Shown: positions 27,651 to 36,642 of the stretch, in pieces | Layout: every line of letters starts with the position of its first letter | Numbering within the stretch: the stretch's first letter is position 1 | Assembly (NCBI RefSeq): GCF_024734665.1 | Contig: NZ_CP102931.1 | Span: 4,958,001-5,022,000 of the forward strand | DNA: 64,000 bases | Origin: Variovorax paradoxus | GTDB lineage: Bacteria > Pseudomonadota > Gammaproteobacteria > Burkholderiales > Burkholderiaceae_C | Reading direction: 5' to 3' | Translations under genes and position numbers: made by a program | Notes under the pieces: generated by a model | Database searches by the model: none | What the model was told of the DNA's origin: nothing | The model's input: only the letters and a program-made list of their open reading frames with translations

Positions 27651-28778
27651 TCATGCGTAAAGGTTTTCGATGGCGGCGGTGTAGGCGCGCACGTTGTCCT
27701 CGCCCTCGGGGTCGAGCGTGGCGATGAAGCGGCGCGCGCGCTCGCGGTAGGCCGGCAGGTTGGCGTCGTGCTCGGCAAAGGCGCGCTGCAGTGCGCGGCC
27801 ACCCTCCTCGCAGTCGAAGCCGTGGTAGCGGTAGCCGCAGTCGCCGATGAGGTGCGAGTTGTGGACGAGCGGGTAGCCGCCGTACAGCGCCTCGTAGTAG
27901 AGGTAGTTCTGCGCGTTCTCCCAGTGGTGAGCGAACACGGCGTCGATCTTGCCGGGCATCACCTGGTACACCGGAAAGCGCCCCTCGAAGGTGGCCAGCC
28001 CGTGCTGCACGATGTCCAGGCTCTGTGCGAAGCCGATGAACAGCGGCTTGTCCTTCAGGTGAAAGCTGTTGTAGACCCACATCTTCTCGATCAGCCGCGG
28101 CTGCGCGCGGTGCGCCGCCTCGCAGCCGAGCATGGGGATGAAGCTGGTCTTCACCATGCAGATGTTGGGCTCGAAGATGGCCACGCGCCACCGCTTGCGG
28201 CCGGGCTTGTAGGCAAAGGCCGGGCTGTCCGCCGGCGCGCGGGTCATGGCGCGTTCGAGAACCATCGGGCTCCAGAGATGCGGCATGAGCCGCACCGGCG
28301 CGCGGAAGGTGCTCTCGAAGTAAGGCTTGCACGACACCTCATACTCGGGAATCGTCCAGACCTCGTCGTAGGGCGCGCCCGAAATCAGCAGGCCGTGCGG
28401 CTTGTTGAAAATCATGCGCTCGATGTCGATCACGTAGTCGTTGCCCACGCGCATCGAGACGACCTTGCCGCCACGCTCGCGAAACGCCACGGACCACGGC
28501 ATGGCCAGTTGGGCGCTCATCTCGATCATGAGGTCGAGCTCCTGAGCTGCCGTGGGCATGTCGATGATGGGCACCGGCGAATCGGCGAGGAAGTTGGTGG
28601 CGTCAGCCGGGCCGCCGTCGCCACCGCCGGCAACCAGCACGGCGCTTTCCACGCGCGGCGAGCGCAGCAGCAGCATCACGAGGAACAGGCAGTTCTGGTA
28701 AACGCCGTTCTCCCACAGGCTCTGCTCGCCCTTGCGGATGAAGATGGAAACGCCGACCTTCAGCTTGGCCGGCATCAT
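27651..28778 (-). CDS. DUF2827 protein, glycosyltransferase-like (copy 1)
   Basis: 375 residues. Family signature segments: KVGVSIFIRKGEQSLWENG at the start, IFEPNICMVKTSFIPML in the middle, and HHWENAQNYLYYEALYGG followed by PLVHNSHLIGDCGYRYHGFD near 300. The last block looks like the donor-binding C-terminal half of a GT-B glycosyltransferase. No signal peptide or membrane segment, so cytoplasmic. The start overlaps the stop of copy 2 by 4 nt (ATGA), so both are translated from one message. Function is inferred from fold-like features and context only. Confidence 0.85.
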   Translation of the reverse strand: MMPAKLKVGVSIFIRKGEQSLWENGVYQNCLFLVMLLLRSPRVESAVLVAGGGDGGPADATNFLADSPVPIIDMPTAAQELDLMIEMSAQLAMPWSVAFRERGGKVVSMRVGNDYVIDIERMIFNKPHGLLISGAPYDEVWTIPEYEVSCKPYFESTFRAPVRLMPHLWSPMVLERAMTRAPADSPAFAYKPGRKRWRVAIFEPNICMVKTSFIPMLGCEAAHRAQPRLIEKMWVYNSFHLKDKPLFIGFAQSLDIVQHGLATFEGRFPVYQVMPGKIDAVFAHHWENAQNYLYYEALYGGYPLVHNSHLIGDCGYRYHGFDCEEGGRALQRAFAEHDANLPAYRERARRFIATLDPEGEDNVRAYTAAIENLYA

Positions 28779-29926
28779 GCGGCGGCCCTCACGCCGTCGG
28801 CACGGAATGCGGCATTGCCGCCCACCAGGTGCAGCAGGCGCTGCGCATAGCCGTCGACGTTCGCGGGGTTGAGCGGATCGACCGCATCGAAAACGCGTTG
28901 CGAGCGGGCACGGTAGTCGCCCAACTGCCGGTCGTGATTGCGCACGGCCTGCTGCAGTTGCGCCGCGCCAGCTGCCACGTCGAAGTCAGGGTAGTAGTAG
29001 CCCGCATCGCGCAGCCAGGGCGAGTTGTGCACCAGCGGGTAGTTGCCGTAGAGCGCATCGAGGTAGCTGTAGTTCTGGTCGTTCTGCCACTGATGCGAAA
29101 CCACCGCGTCGGCGAACTGCACCATGAAGCCCGCGAAGTCGTGCCGGCCGTGGAAGATCGCCTTGTGCTGGCGCACGATGTCGAGCGAGTTCGCCAAGTA
29201 CAGCATGGTCGGGTGATCCTTGATGTGCAGGGTGTTGAGCACCTGCATCGAGGTCACTGCCGCGGGGTCGGCGCGGTAGGCCCCGTCGCAGATCAGCATC
29301 GGCACGCTGCTGGACTTCACCACCGAGATGTTGGGCTCGAAGATCGCCACCCGAAAGCCCGGCTGCTCCACCGTGCGCGGCGTGTAGCCGAAACGATGGC
29401 CCGCAGCCTCGACCTCCGCGACGCGCTGGGCCAGGAACTGCGGCGACCAGAGGTACGGCACCTCGAACACCGGGCAGCGGTGCATGGTGCGCATCATGGG
29501 CGTGAACACTTCGTCCTTGGGCAGCAGCCACACCTCGTCGCAGCGGTCGGGCTTGCTGAAGTGGCCCTTGTCGGTGAACACGATCGGCTCGGCCAGCGCC
29601 GCGAAAGGCTGGCCCACGCAATGGAACACCACGCGGCCGCCGCATGCGCGAAAGTAGGAGAGCCATTGCACGTCGAGCGCGCCGGCCATCTCGATGACCA
29701 CGTCCAGCGCATCGGTCAACTCGCGCGCCCGCCCGAAGATCAAGCCCATGGCGGCCAAGTCGACCTGAGGGGGCATGTTCGGCTGGTCGCCGGCGTCGAT
29801 CAGGGTGACGGATTCGACGAACCCGATGCGTTGCAGCAGCCGGGCGAGGAACAGGACGTTCTGCCCCATCCCGTTCTCCCAGATGTTCTGCCCTGCGTGG
29901 GTGAGGACTGAAATACCAATGCGCAT
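28775..29926 (-). CDS. DUF2827 protein, glycosyltransferase-like (copy 2)
   Basis: 383 residues, homologous throughout to copies 1 and 3: RIGISVLTHAGQNIWENGMG, IFEPNISVVKSSSVPML, SHQWQNDQNYSYLDALYGNY, PLVHNSPWLRDAGYYYPDFD. Cytoplasmic. It lies 82 nt downstream of the trimeric autotransporter gene on the same strand, beyond a terminator, and is followed by copy 1 with a 4-nt overlap. The ribosome site before its ATG is weak. Proposed to transfer sugar to the adhesin; no direct evidence. Confidence 0.86.
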   Translation of the reverse strand: MRIGISVLTHAGQNIWENGMGQNVLFLARLLQRIGFVESVTLIDAGDQPNMPPQVDLAAMGLIFGRARELTDALDVVIEMAGALDVQWLSYFRACGGRVVFHCVGQPFAALAEPIVFTDKGHFSKPDRCDEVWLLPKDEVFTPMMRTMHRCPVFEVPYLWSPQFLAQRVAEVEAAGHRFGYTPRTVEQPGFRVAIFEPNISVVKSSSVPMLICDGAYRADPAAVTSMQVLNTLHIKDHPTMLYLANSLDIVRQHKAIFHGRHDFAGFMVQFADAVVSHQWQNDQNYSYLDALYGNYPLVHNSPWLRDAGYYYPDFDVAAGAAQLQQAVRNHDRQLGDYRARSQRVFDAVDPLNPANVDGYAQRLLHLVGGNAAFRADGVRAAA

Positions 29927-29943
29927 GGGGGCGAAGTGTGTAC

Positions 29944-29982
29944 CAAAAGAAAAGGCTCCCGCACCATCACAGCGCGGGAGCC
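29944..29982 (-). terminator. Rho-independent terminator after the trimeric autotransporter gene
   Basis: On the minus strand, a perfect 9-bp stem GGCTCCCGC/GCGGGAGCC with an 11-nt loop is followed by TTTTCTTTT. It separates the adhesin message from the DUF2827 pair. Confidence 0.8.
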
Positions 29983-30008
29983 GGCCGGTCGCTGGCCGAT
30001 TCAGTGGC

Positions 30009-33000
30009 TTATTTCCACTTCCAGCCGATGCCGGCGTTGACGCCCCACTCCTTGCCCGTGGTCGTCAGGCCCGCGCCCCAGGACATCTTGCCGTCGTCGG
30101 ACAGCGCCTTGAAGGTCAGCGCCACCGCGCTGTAGCCCTTGTAGCTGCCGAGGCCCACGCCCACGGTCTTCTCGCCGGGGTACAGCGTCGGCAGATACGT
30201 GCCCGACATCGCGAAGGCCATGGCCGTGCCCGAGTAGGCAATGCGGGCCACATCGCCGACCTGGCTCTGCACCTGGTTCAGCTGCTGCACGTTGACCGCG
30301 TCGCCCGGCAGGATGCCCGGTGCCACGTTGCTGATGCGCGTGCCGCCCGTCGCCTGACCGTTGCCCAGCGTGATCTGGTTGTAGTTGACCGAGCCGTCCG
30401 GGTTGGTCGCGTACTGCACGCTGCCGGCCTTCGCGGCGGCTGCCGATGCCTTGAGCTGCGCCACGTTGGTCGCGTCGCTGTCGGCCGTGCCTGCTGCCAC
30501 GCCCGTGATCTGGCGGTACTGCCCGTTGGCTGCATCGCCCACCGACACCGCGGCCTGCGTGCTGGTGGTCGCATTGACGGCTGCTTGCTGCTGTGCCGAC
30601 GCACCGCCCGGCACGTAACCGGCCACGCCCGCCGCGGTGGAAGCCACCGAGCCCGAGCCCAGTGCGACGCCGCCGCTTTGCGTCACGATCGCGCCGAAGC
30701 CGATGGCCGTGCCCTGCGAGATGTTCTGCGCCTTGCTCAGCTGCGTGCCGCCGGCATCCGCGTTGTCGCCCAGCGCCACGCCGCCGCCGCCCGCGCGGGA
30801 GTTCACGCCGATCGCCTGCGAGCCCGTGGCCAGCGCTCCGGTGCCGATGGCGATCGCGTTCGCACCCGTGGCCTGCGCGCCGAAGCCCACCGCCACCGCG
30901 CCGTCGGCCGTCGCCTTCGCACCGTTGCCGGCCGCGAAGGAGTTGGCGCCACTGGCCACCGACTGCGGGCCAATCGCCACGGCTTCCTGGCCGGAGGCGT
31001 CTGCGTCTGCCGCCGTCGAGTTGGCGTGGAAGTACTTGGTGCCGGTGTTGTAGATGTTGTTGACCGACGTGCTCAGGCTGTTGACGTTGACGTTGGTCGT
31101 GCTCAGGCTGGTCGACAGGCTACCGACGCCCGTCGAGAGACTGGCGATGTTGCTGGTCGCGGTGCTCAGGCCCGACGAGGTCGACGTGGACAGGCTTGCG
31201 AGGCTGCTATTGGTGGTGCTCAAGCCGGTCGACAGGCTTCCGATGCTGCTTGTCGCGGTGCTCAGGCCCGTCGAAGTCGACGTGGACAAACTGTCGATGC
31301 TGCTCGTGGCAGTGCTCAGACCTGTGGAGGTCGAGGTCGAGAGGCTGGCAACGCTGCTGTTTGTCGTGCTCAGGCCGGTCGAGGTCGAAGTCGACAGGCT
31401 GGCAATGGCGCTCGTCGAACCGCTCAGGCTCGTCGACAGGCTCGCCACATTGCTGTTCGTCGTGCTCAGGCCGGTCGACAGGCTGCTGATGCTGCTGGTC
31501 GCCGTGCTCAGGCCCGTCGAAGTCGACGTGGACAGGCTGTCGATGCTGCTCGTGGCAGTGCTCAGGCCCGTGGAGACCGAGGTCGAGAGGCTGGTCACAT
31601 TGCTGTTTGTCGTGCTCAGGCCGGTCGACAAGCTGCCGATGCTGCTGGTCGCCGTGCTCAGGCCCGTTGAAGTCGACGTGGACAGACTGTCGATGCTGCT
31701 CGTGGCAGTGCTCAGGCCCGTGGAAGTCGATGTCGAGAGGCTGGAAACGTTGCTGTTCGTCGTGCTCAGGCCGGTCGACAGGCTGCTGATGCCCGTCGAA
31801 GTCGACGTGGACAAGCTGCCGATGCTGCTTGTGGCGGTGCTCAGACCTGTGGAGGTCGAAGTCGACAGGCTGGAGACGTTGCTGTTCGTCGTGCTCAAGC
31901 CGGTAGACAGGCTGCCGATGCTGCTGGTCGCGGTACTCAGGCCCGTTGAAGTCGACGTAGACAGGCTGTCGATGCTGCTCGTGGCAGTGCTCAGGCCTGT
32001 GGAGGTCGAGGTCGACAGGCTCGAGACGTTGCTGTTCGTCGTGCTCAGACCAGTAGACAGGCTGCCGATGCTGCTTGTCGCAGTGCTCAAGCCAGTCGAA
32101 GTGGAAGTCGACAGGCTGGCAATACCGCTGGAAACCGAGGTCGACAGCGAAGTCAGTTGGCCGAAGTTCACCGCGTCAGTGGGGTTCACACCCGCGGCAA
32201 CGTTGGTCAGGATGACCGGCGATGTCGCACCGACGCCGCCCAGCGTGACCTTGGTGTGAGTCGCATCGTCGTACTGGACCGAGTTCGCGATGCCCGTGGA
32301 CAGGCTGCCGATGCTGCTGTTGGCGGTGCTGAGGCCGGTGGACAGGCTGCCGATGTTGCTGGTGGCGGTGCTAAGGCCGGTCGACGTCGAGGTCGACAGG
32401 CTGGTCACGTTGCTATTTGTCGTGCTCAAGCCCGTGGACAGGCTGGTCACGTTGCTGTTCGTCGTGCTCAGGCCGGTCGACAGACTGCCGATGCCGCTGG
32501 TCGCCGTGCTCAGGCCCGTGGAGGTCGAGGTCGACAGGCTGGTCACGTTGCTGTTGGTCGTGCTCAAGCCGGTAGACAGGCTGCCAATGCTGCTCGTCGC
32601 CGTGCTCAGGCCCGTGGAAGTCGAAGTCGAGAGGCTGGTGACGTTGCTGTTCGTCGTGCTCAGGCCCGTCGACAGGCTGCCGATGCTGCTGGTGGCTGTG
32701 CTCAGACCGGTCGACGTCGAGGTCGACAGGCTGGTCACATTGCTGTTTGTCGTGCTCAAGCCCGTGGACAGGCTGCCGATGCTGCTTGTGGCTGTGCTCA
32801 GGCCCGTCGAGGTCGAGGTCGACAGGCTGGTCACATTGCTGTTCGTCGTGCTCAAACCTGTAGACAGGCTACCAATGCTGCTCGTCGCCGTGCTCAGCCC
32901 GGTCGAGGTCGACGTCGACAGGCTGGTCACGTTGCTGTTCGTCGTGCTTAGGCCAGTCGACAGGCTACCGATGCTGCTCGTCGCAGTGCTCAGACCAGTC

Positions 33001-36000
33001 GACGTCGAGGTCGACAGACTGGTCACATTGCTGTTGGTCGTGCTCAGGCCGGTAGACAAGCTACCAATGCTGCTCGTGGCAGTGCTCAGACCGGTCGACG
33101 TTGAAGTCGACAAGCTGGTCACATTGCTGTTCGTCGTGCTCAGGCCGGTCGAAAGGCTGGCAATGCTGCTCGTTGCGGTGCCGATGCTGCTCGACAACGA
33201 AGCTGTGACGGTCTTGACTTGCAGGACGTTGACGGCGTCCTGGTCCGCGCTGCCCGGCGCCACGCCTGTGACCTGGCGGTTGCCCACGTTCACTTCACCC
33301 GACGAGCTTTGCTTGCTCGTCAAGCCGAACGCGTCGTAGTTGGCCAACGCGCCCACGCTCGCAACCGAGTTCGCACCCAGCGCCACGCTGTCGGGCTTGG
33401 TGGTCTGGGCGTTCTTGCCGACCGCCACGCTGTTGTCGCCGTTGGAGATCGCGTTCTGGCCGATGGCCACGCTGTCGGCGCCGTTGGCCTGACTGTCCGC
33501 GCCGGTGCTGTTGGCGTGGAAGTACTTCGTACCCGTGTTGTAGATCGAGCTGACCGACGTGCTCAGGGTGCCGAGGTTGCTGTTGGTCGTGCTCAGGCCG
33601 GTCGACAGGCTGCCGATGCCGCTCGTTGCGGTGCTCAAGCCGGTGGACAGGCTGGAGACGTTGCTGTTCGTCGTGCTCAAGCCGGTAGACAGGCTGCCAA
33701 TGCTGCTCGTGGCGGTGCTCAGACCCGTCGAGGTCGAAGTCGACAGGCTCGCAACGTTGCTGTTGGTCGTGCTCAGGCCTGTAGACAGACTGCCGACGCT
33801 GCTCGTCGCTGTGCTCAGACCGGTCGACGTCGAGGTCGACAGGCTGGTCACGTTGCTGTTCGTGGTGCTCAGGCCAGTCGACAAGCTACCGATGCTGCTC
33901 GTCGCTGTGCTCAGACCGGTCGACGTCGAGGTCGACAGGCTGGTCACATTGCTGTTGGTCGTGCTCAGGCCGGTAGACAAGCTACCAATGCTGCTCGTGG
34001 CAGTGCTCAGACCGGTCGACGTTGAAGTCGACAAGCTGGTCACATTGCTGTTGGTCGTGCTCAAGCCGGTAGACAGGCTGCCGATGCTGCTTGTCGCTGT
34101 GCTCAGGCCCGTGGAGGTCGAAGTCGACAGGCTAGTCACATTGCTGTTGGTCGTGCTCAGGCCGGTAGACAAGCTACCAATGCTGCTCGTCGCCGTGCTC
34201 AGACCGGTCGACGTCGAGGTCGACAGACTGGTCACGTTGCTATTTGTCGTGCTCAAGCCCGTGGACAGGCTGCCAATGCCGCTAGTCGCCGTACTCAGAC
34301 CCGTCGAGGTCGACGTGGACAGGCTGGTCACGCTGCTGTTCGTGCCGCTCAAGCCGGTCGACAGGCTACCGATGCTGCTCGCCGACGCGCTCAGGCCAGT
34401 GGACAGGCTGCTGACGGTGCTGTTGGTCGTGCTCAAACCAGTCGACAGACTGCCGATGCTGCTTGTCGCAGTGCTCAGACCGGTCGAAGTCGAGGTCGAC
34501 AGGCTGGAAACCCTGCTGTTGGTCGTGCTGAGCCCGGTCGACAGGCTGCCGATGTTGCTCGTCGCGGTGCTCAGACCCGTCGAGGTCGAGGTCGACAGAC
34601 TGGTCACATTGCTGTTCGTCGTGCTCAGGCCCGTGGACAGGCTGCCGATGCTGCTCGCGGTAGTGCTCATGCCCGTGCTCAACTGAGCCACGGTCACGGC
34701 GTCCTGGGGCGCCGCGCCATCGGCAACGTTCGTGATTCGCCGCAGGGCGGAAGACGAACCCACCGAAACCTCGGACGCAGGCGCGTTGGTGTTGGTGAGG
34801 AACCCCTTGCCGGTAGGCGCCGCGGCGCCGGTCACGCTGCCCGCGCCGATTGCGACGCTGTTTGCATACGCTGCATTGGCGCCGTCGCCAACGGCAACAC
34901 CGGCTGTGCCGCTGACGATCGAGCCGCGACCGACCGCGATACCGGAGTTGGCGGCAGCCGCCACCGAAGACTGACCGCCGATGGCGATGCCGTCGACGGC
35001 CGCCGACTTGGCCACGTCGGTGGTGTTGCTGCCGATGGCGATGGAGCCGGTGTTCGAAGCCAGCGTGCCATTGCCTGCTGCGAGCGAGTTCTGGCCCGTG
35101 GCCTTGGCGCCCACCCCGAAGGCGGTCGCGCCGGTGGCCGAAGCCGTGGTGCCGTTGTTGCCGATCGCCAGCGTGTTCGTGGCGCTTGCCGTGGTCTGGC
35201 CGCCAACTGCGGTCGAATCCTGGCCGGTGGCCTTGGCACTCGTGCCAACGGCGGTGGAATCGCCCAACCCAGCAGCCGTACCCGTCGCCACGGCGCCCCA
35301 GCCGATCGCAAGATTCGAGGCGCCGGTAGTCGCAGCATTGGCATTCATGCCGATGGCGATGGCATTGCTGCCGGACGCGTTCGCGCCGTCACCCAGCGCA
35401 ACCGCACTGGTACCCGCGACGTTGGCGCCGCGGCCGATGGCCACGCCCGAAGTGGCTCCGGCGCTGACAAAGGCTTGGCCGCCGATGGCGATGGAATCTG
35501 TCGCGGTCGCCTGCGCGCCCTTGGTCGCGTTGCTGCCGATGGCCACCGCCCCGCTGCCCGAGGCGGTGGTCGAGTTGGCAATGGTCAGCGGGGTAGTGCC
35601 GTCCCCGCCCGCGCCGCCAATGGCTACGGCATTGAGCGCGGCAGCATTGCTGCCGAAGCCCATCGCGATGCTGGAGATGCCGCCCGCGTTCGACTCCAGC
35701 CCGTAGGCGCTGCTCCACTTGCCGCTCGCGTTGCTGAGGAAGCCGAATGCGGAAGCTCCGGTTGCCCGGCCCTGGGCGAATGCGCCGTACACAGTCACTG
35801 CAGTCGAGCCCGTACCGGTCGCGTTGCATCCCGACACCAGCGAGTAGGTGCCGGTACCGTCTTGCGTCGGTGCGCCGGTCGCTCCACTGGTGCTCCCGGG
35901 ATTCACGCGGCCGACGATGCCACTCGATCCCGTCACGCAGGTGCCGTCCGTATTGATGACGTTGGCGTACGCCACCCCGGCTCCGCCCTGCATCACCCCA

Positions 36001-36140
36001 TAGATGGCGGCCACGGCCAGGAGACGGAACGTCGACCGCTTCGCGCTACCGCTTCGCTTGCCGCGCGCCGAGGTGAGCTCGGAAGCCGCCACCCATGCTC
36101 CCAGGGCTTCGTTCCATATGCTTCTGTATGACTTGTTCAT
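30009..36140 (-). CDS. Giant trimeric autotransporter adhesin (YadA/Hia family)
   Basis: 2043 residues. Residues 1-60: extended signal peptide (ESPR: MNKSYRSIWNEALGAWVAAS) with a hydrophobic core ending near VAYA. Residues 60-480: YadA-type head made of repeats such as AVAIGSNAT and SIAIGGQA. Three Ser/Thr-rich coiled-coil stalks (about 485-865, 970-1285, 1330-1697) are separated by further head or neck pieces, two with the Burkholderiales motif TKYFHANST. A final head leads to the YadA anchor (VGDVARIAYSGTAMAFAMSG ... WGVNAGIGWKWK) with the terminal aromatic residue expected for outer-membrane insertion. Three chains form one 12-stranded barrel; the passenger mediates adhesion or autoaggregation. 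Regulated from an AT-richer 500-bp upstream region. Confidence 0.95.
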   Translation of the reverse strand: MNKSYRSIWNEALGAWVAASELTSARGKRSGSAKRSTFRLLAVAAIYGVMQGGAGVAYANVINTDGTCVTGSSGIVGRVNPGSTSGATGAPTQDGTGTYSLVSGCNATGTGSTAVTVYGAFAQGRATGASAFGFLSNASGKWSSAYGLESNAGGISSIAMGFGSNAAALNAVAIGGAGGDGTTPLTIANSTTASGSGAVAIGSNATKGAQATATDSIAIGGQAFVSAGATSGVAIGRGANVAGTSAVALGDGANASGSNAIAIGMNANAATTGASNLAIGWGAVATGTAAGLGDSTAVGTSAKATGQDSTAVGGQTTASATNTLAIGNNGTTASATGATAFGVGAKATGQNSLAAGNGTLASNTGSIAIGSNTTDVAKSAAVDGIAIGGQSSVAAAANSGIAVGRGSIVSGTAGVAVGDGANAAYANSVAIGAGSVTGAAAPTGKGFLTNTNAPASEVSVGSSSALRRITNVADGAAPQDAVTVAQLSTGMSTTASSIGSLSTGLSTTNSNVTSLSTSTSTGLSTATSNIGSLSTGLSTTNSRVSSLSTSTSTGLSTATSSIGSLSTGLSTTNSTVSSLSTGLSASASSIGSLSTGLSGTNSSVTSLSTSTSTGLSTATSGIGSLSTGLSTTNSNVTSLSTSTSTGLSTATSSIGSLSTGLSTTNSNVTSLSTSTSTGLSTATSSIGSLSTGLSTTNSNVTSLSTSTSTGLSTATSSIGSLSTGLSTTNSNVTSLSTSTSTGLSTATSSIGSLSTGLSTTNSNVTSLSTSTSTGLSTATSSVGSLSTGLSTTNSNVASLSTSTSTGLSTATSSIGSLSTGLSTTNSNVSSLSTGLSTATSGIGSLSTGLSTTNSNLGTLSTSVSSIYNTGTKYFHANSTGADSQANGADSVAIGQNAISNGDNSVAVGKNAQTTKPDSVALGANSVASVGALANYDAFGLTSKQSSSGEVNVGNRQVTGVAPGSADQDAVNVLQVKTVTASLSSSIGTATSSIASLSTGLSTTNSNVTSLSTSTSTGLSTATSSIGSLSTGLSTTNSNVTSLSTSTSTGLSTATSSIGSLSTGLSTTNSNVTSLSTSTSTGLSTATSSIGSLSTGLSTTNSNVTSLSTSTSTGLSTATSSIGSLSTGLSTTNSNVTSLSTSTSTGLSTATSSIGSLSTGLSTTNSNVTSLSTSTSTGLSTATSSIGSLSTGLSTTNSNVTSLSTSTSTGLSTATSGIGSLSTGLSTTNSNVTSLSTGLSTTNSNVTSLSTSTSTGLSTATSNIGSLSTGLSTANSSIGSLSTGIANSVQYDDATHTKVTLGGVGATSPVILTNVAAGVNPTDAVNFGQLTSLSTSVSSGIASLSTSTSTGLSTATSSIGSLSTGLSTTNSNVSSLSTSTSTGLSTATSSIDSLSTSTSTGLSTATSSIGSLSTGLSTTNSNVSSLSTSTSTGLSTATSSIGSLSTSTSTGISSLSTGLSTTNSNVSSLSTSTSTGLSTATSSIDSLSTSTSTGLSTATSSIGSLSTGLSTTNSNVTSLSTSVSTGLSTATSSIDSLSTSTSTGLSTATSSISSLSTGLSTTNSNVASLSTSLSGSTSAIASLSTSTSTGLSTTNSSVASLSTSTSTGLSTATSSIDSLSTSTSTGLSTATSSIGSLSTGLSTTNSSLASLSTSTSSGLSTATSNIASLSTGVGSLSTSLSTTNVNVNSLSTSVNNIYNTGTKYFHANSTAADADASGQEAVAIGPQSVASGANSFAAGNGAKATADGAVAVGFGAQATGANAIAIGTGALATGSQAIGVNSRAGGGGVALGDNADAGGTQLSKAQNISQGTAIGFGAIVTQSGGVALGSGSVASTAAGVAGYVPGGASAQQQAAVNATTSTQAAVSVGDAANGQYRQITGVAAGTADSDATNVAQLKASAAAAKAGSVQYATNPDGSVNYNQITLGNGQATGGTRISNVAPGILPGDAVNVQQLNQVQSQVGDVARIAYSGTAMAFAMSGTYLPTLYPGEKTVGVGLGSYKGYSAVALTFKALSDDGKMSWGAGLTTTGKEWGVNAGIGWKWK
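31075..32140 (-). repeat. Tandem stalk repeats, array 3 of the adhesin gene
   Basis: Repeats built from units of about 42 and 54 nt (SLSTGLSTTNSNVT and SLSTSTSTGLSTATSSIG), here in the least regular order, with several 18-residue units in succession and variants such as SIDSLSTST. Seen directly in sequence and translation. Confidence 0.85.
32290..33190 (-). repeat. Tandem stalk repeats, array 2 of the adhesin gene
   Basis: Near-regular 96-nt period (14 + 18 residues) coding for the Ser/Thr-rich coiled coil. Copies differ mostly at synonymous positions (GTC/GTG, TTG/CTG), so DNA has diverged while protein is held constant. Confidence 0.88.
33555..34680 (-). repeat. Tandem stalk repeats, array 1 of the adhesin gene
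   Basis: As array 2, again 96-nt period and largely synonymous differences. Together the three arrays give long homologous tracts that could expand or contract by recombination. Assemblies from short reads may be unreliable here. Confidence 0.88.
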
Positions 36141-36642
36141 TTGCTATTCGGCTCGCGGTGAATGGATTGACGGGTTCAGATCGACAAAAAATGCGATGCC
36201 CCTGCGTCAGGTTCCATCGCTGAAGGCACGCGCCAGGCAGTGCCTCGATTACAGGAATGCTGGAATGTACGGACTTGTTTACATTTCAGTTCGCATGCCG
36301 CAATAGGGAAATTTCGAACCAATGATTTAGTTCACAAAAATGAAATATGAGTGAACTCATTCAGGCCTGAGGGTTGCCGACAAGCCACTGAAAGCGGGAG
36401 GCCACATAGAATCCAAAGTTCGGCTTCAGCGGACTTTTTTCACATAACTTCGCCGATAATCCCTCTTTTTCCTTCTTCTCGCGGCCGCCTCAAAGAACAG
36501 TGCATCTACTCTTTGCAAGCCTCAAAGAATGACAAAGCCCGCCAAAATAGGAATTTCTTCACATAGAAGTTAATTAATCGCCAATTCCAGAAAGCGATCT
36601 CCAATCGCCGAGGGTGGCAATTAACATTCTTGAAACAATTAA
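36141..36642. other. AT-richer divergent intergenic region between adhesin and DUF2827 copy 3
   Basis: No gene is supported in these 502 nt; the short open frames have no start context or family likeness. Clearly lower GC than the rest of the window. Contents by eye: a 6-2-6 palindrome ATGAGT-GA-ACTCAT (36347-36360) overlapping a 7-bp inverted repeat AGTTCAC/GTGAACT (36329-36357), and an 11-bp direct repeat GCCTCAAAGAA at 36487 and 36519, 32 nt apart. It must hold both promoters, but I could not choose clear -35/-10 pairs. Confidence 0.6.

Noticed and set aside
31075..34680. Regular repeats that could be mistaken for a CRISPR array
   Set aside because: The repeats are contiguous, in frame, with a 96-nt coding period and no unique spacers; no cas genes are near.
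31054..34686. Three long rightward open frames antisense to the adhesin gene, with Leu/Val/Arg/Asp-rich repeats
   Set aside because: They are the complement of the Ser/Thr-coding repeats, which by codon choice contain no stops on the other strand. No start site or family likeness; the leftward frame has a signal peptide and YadA anchor.
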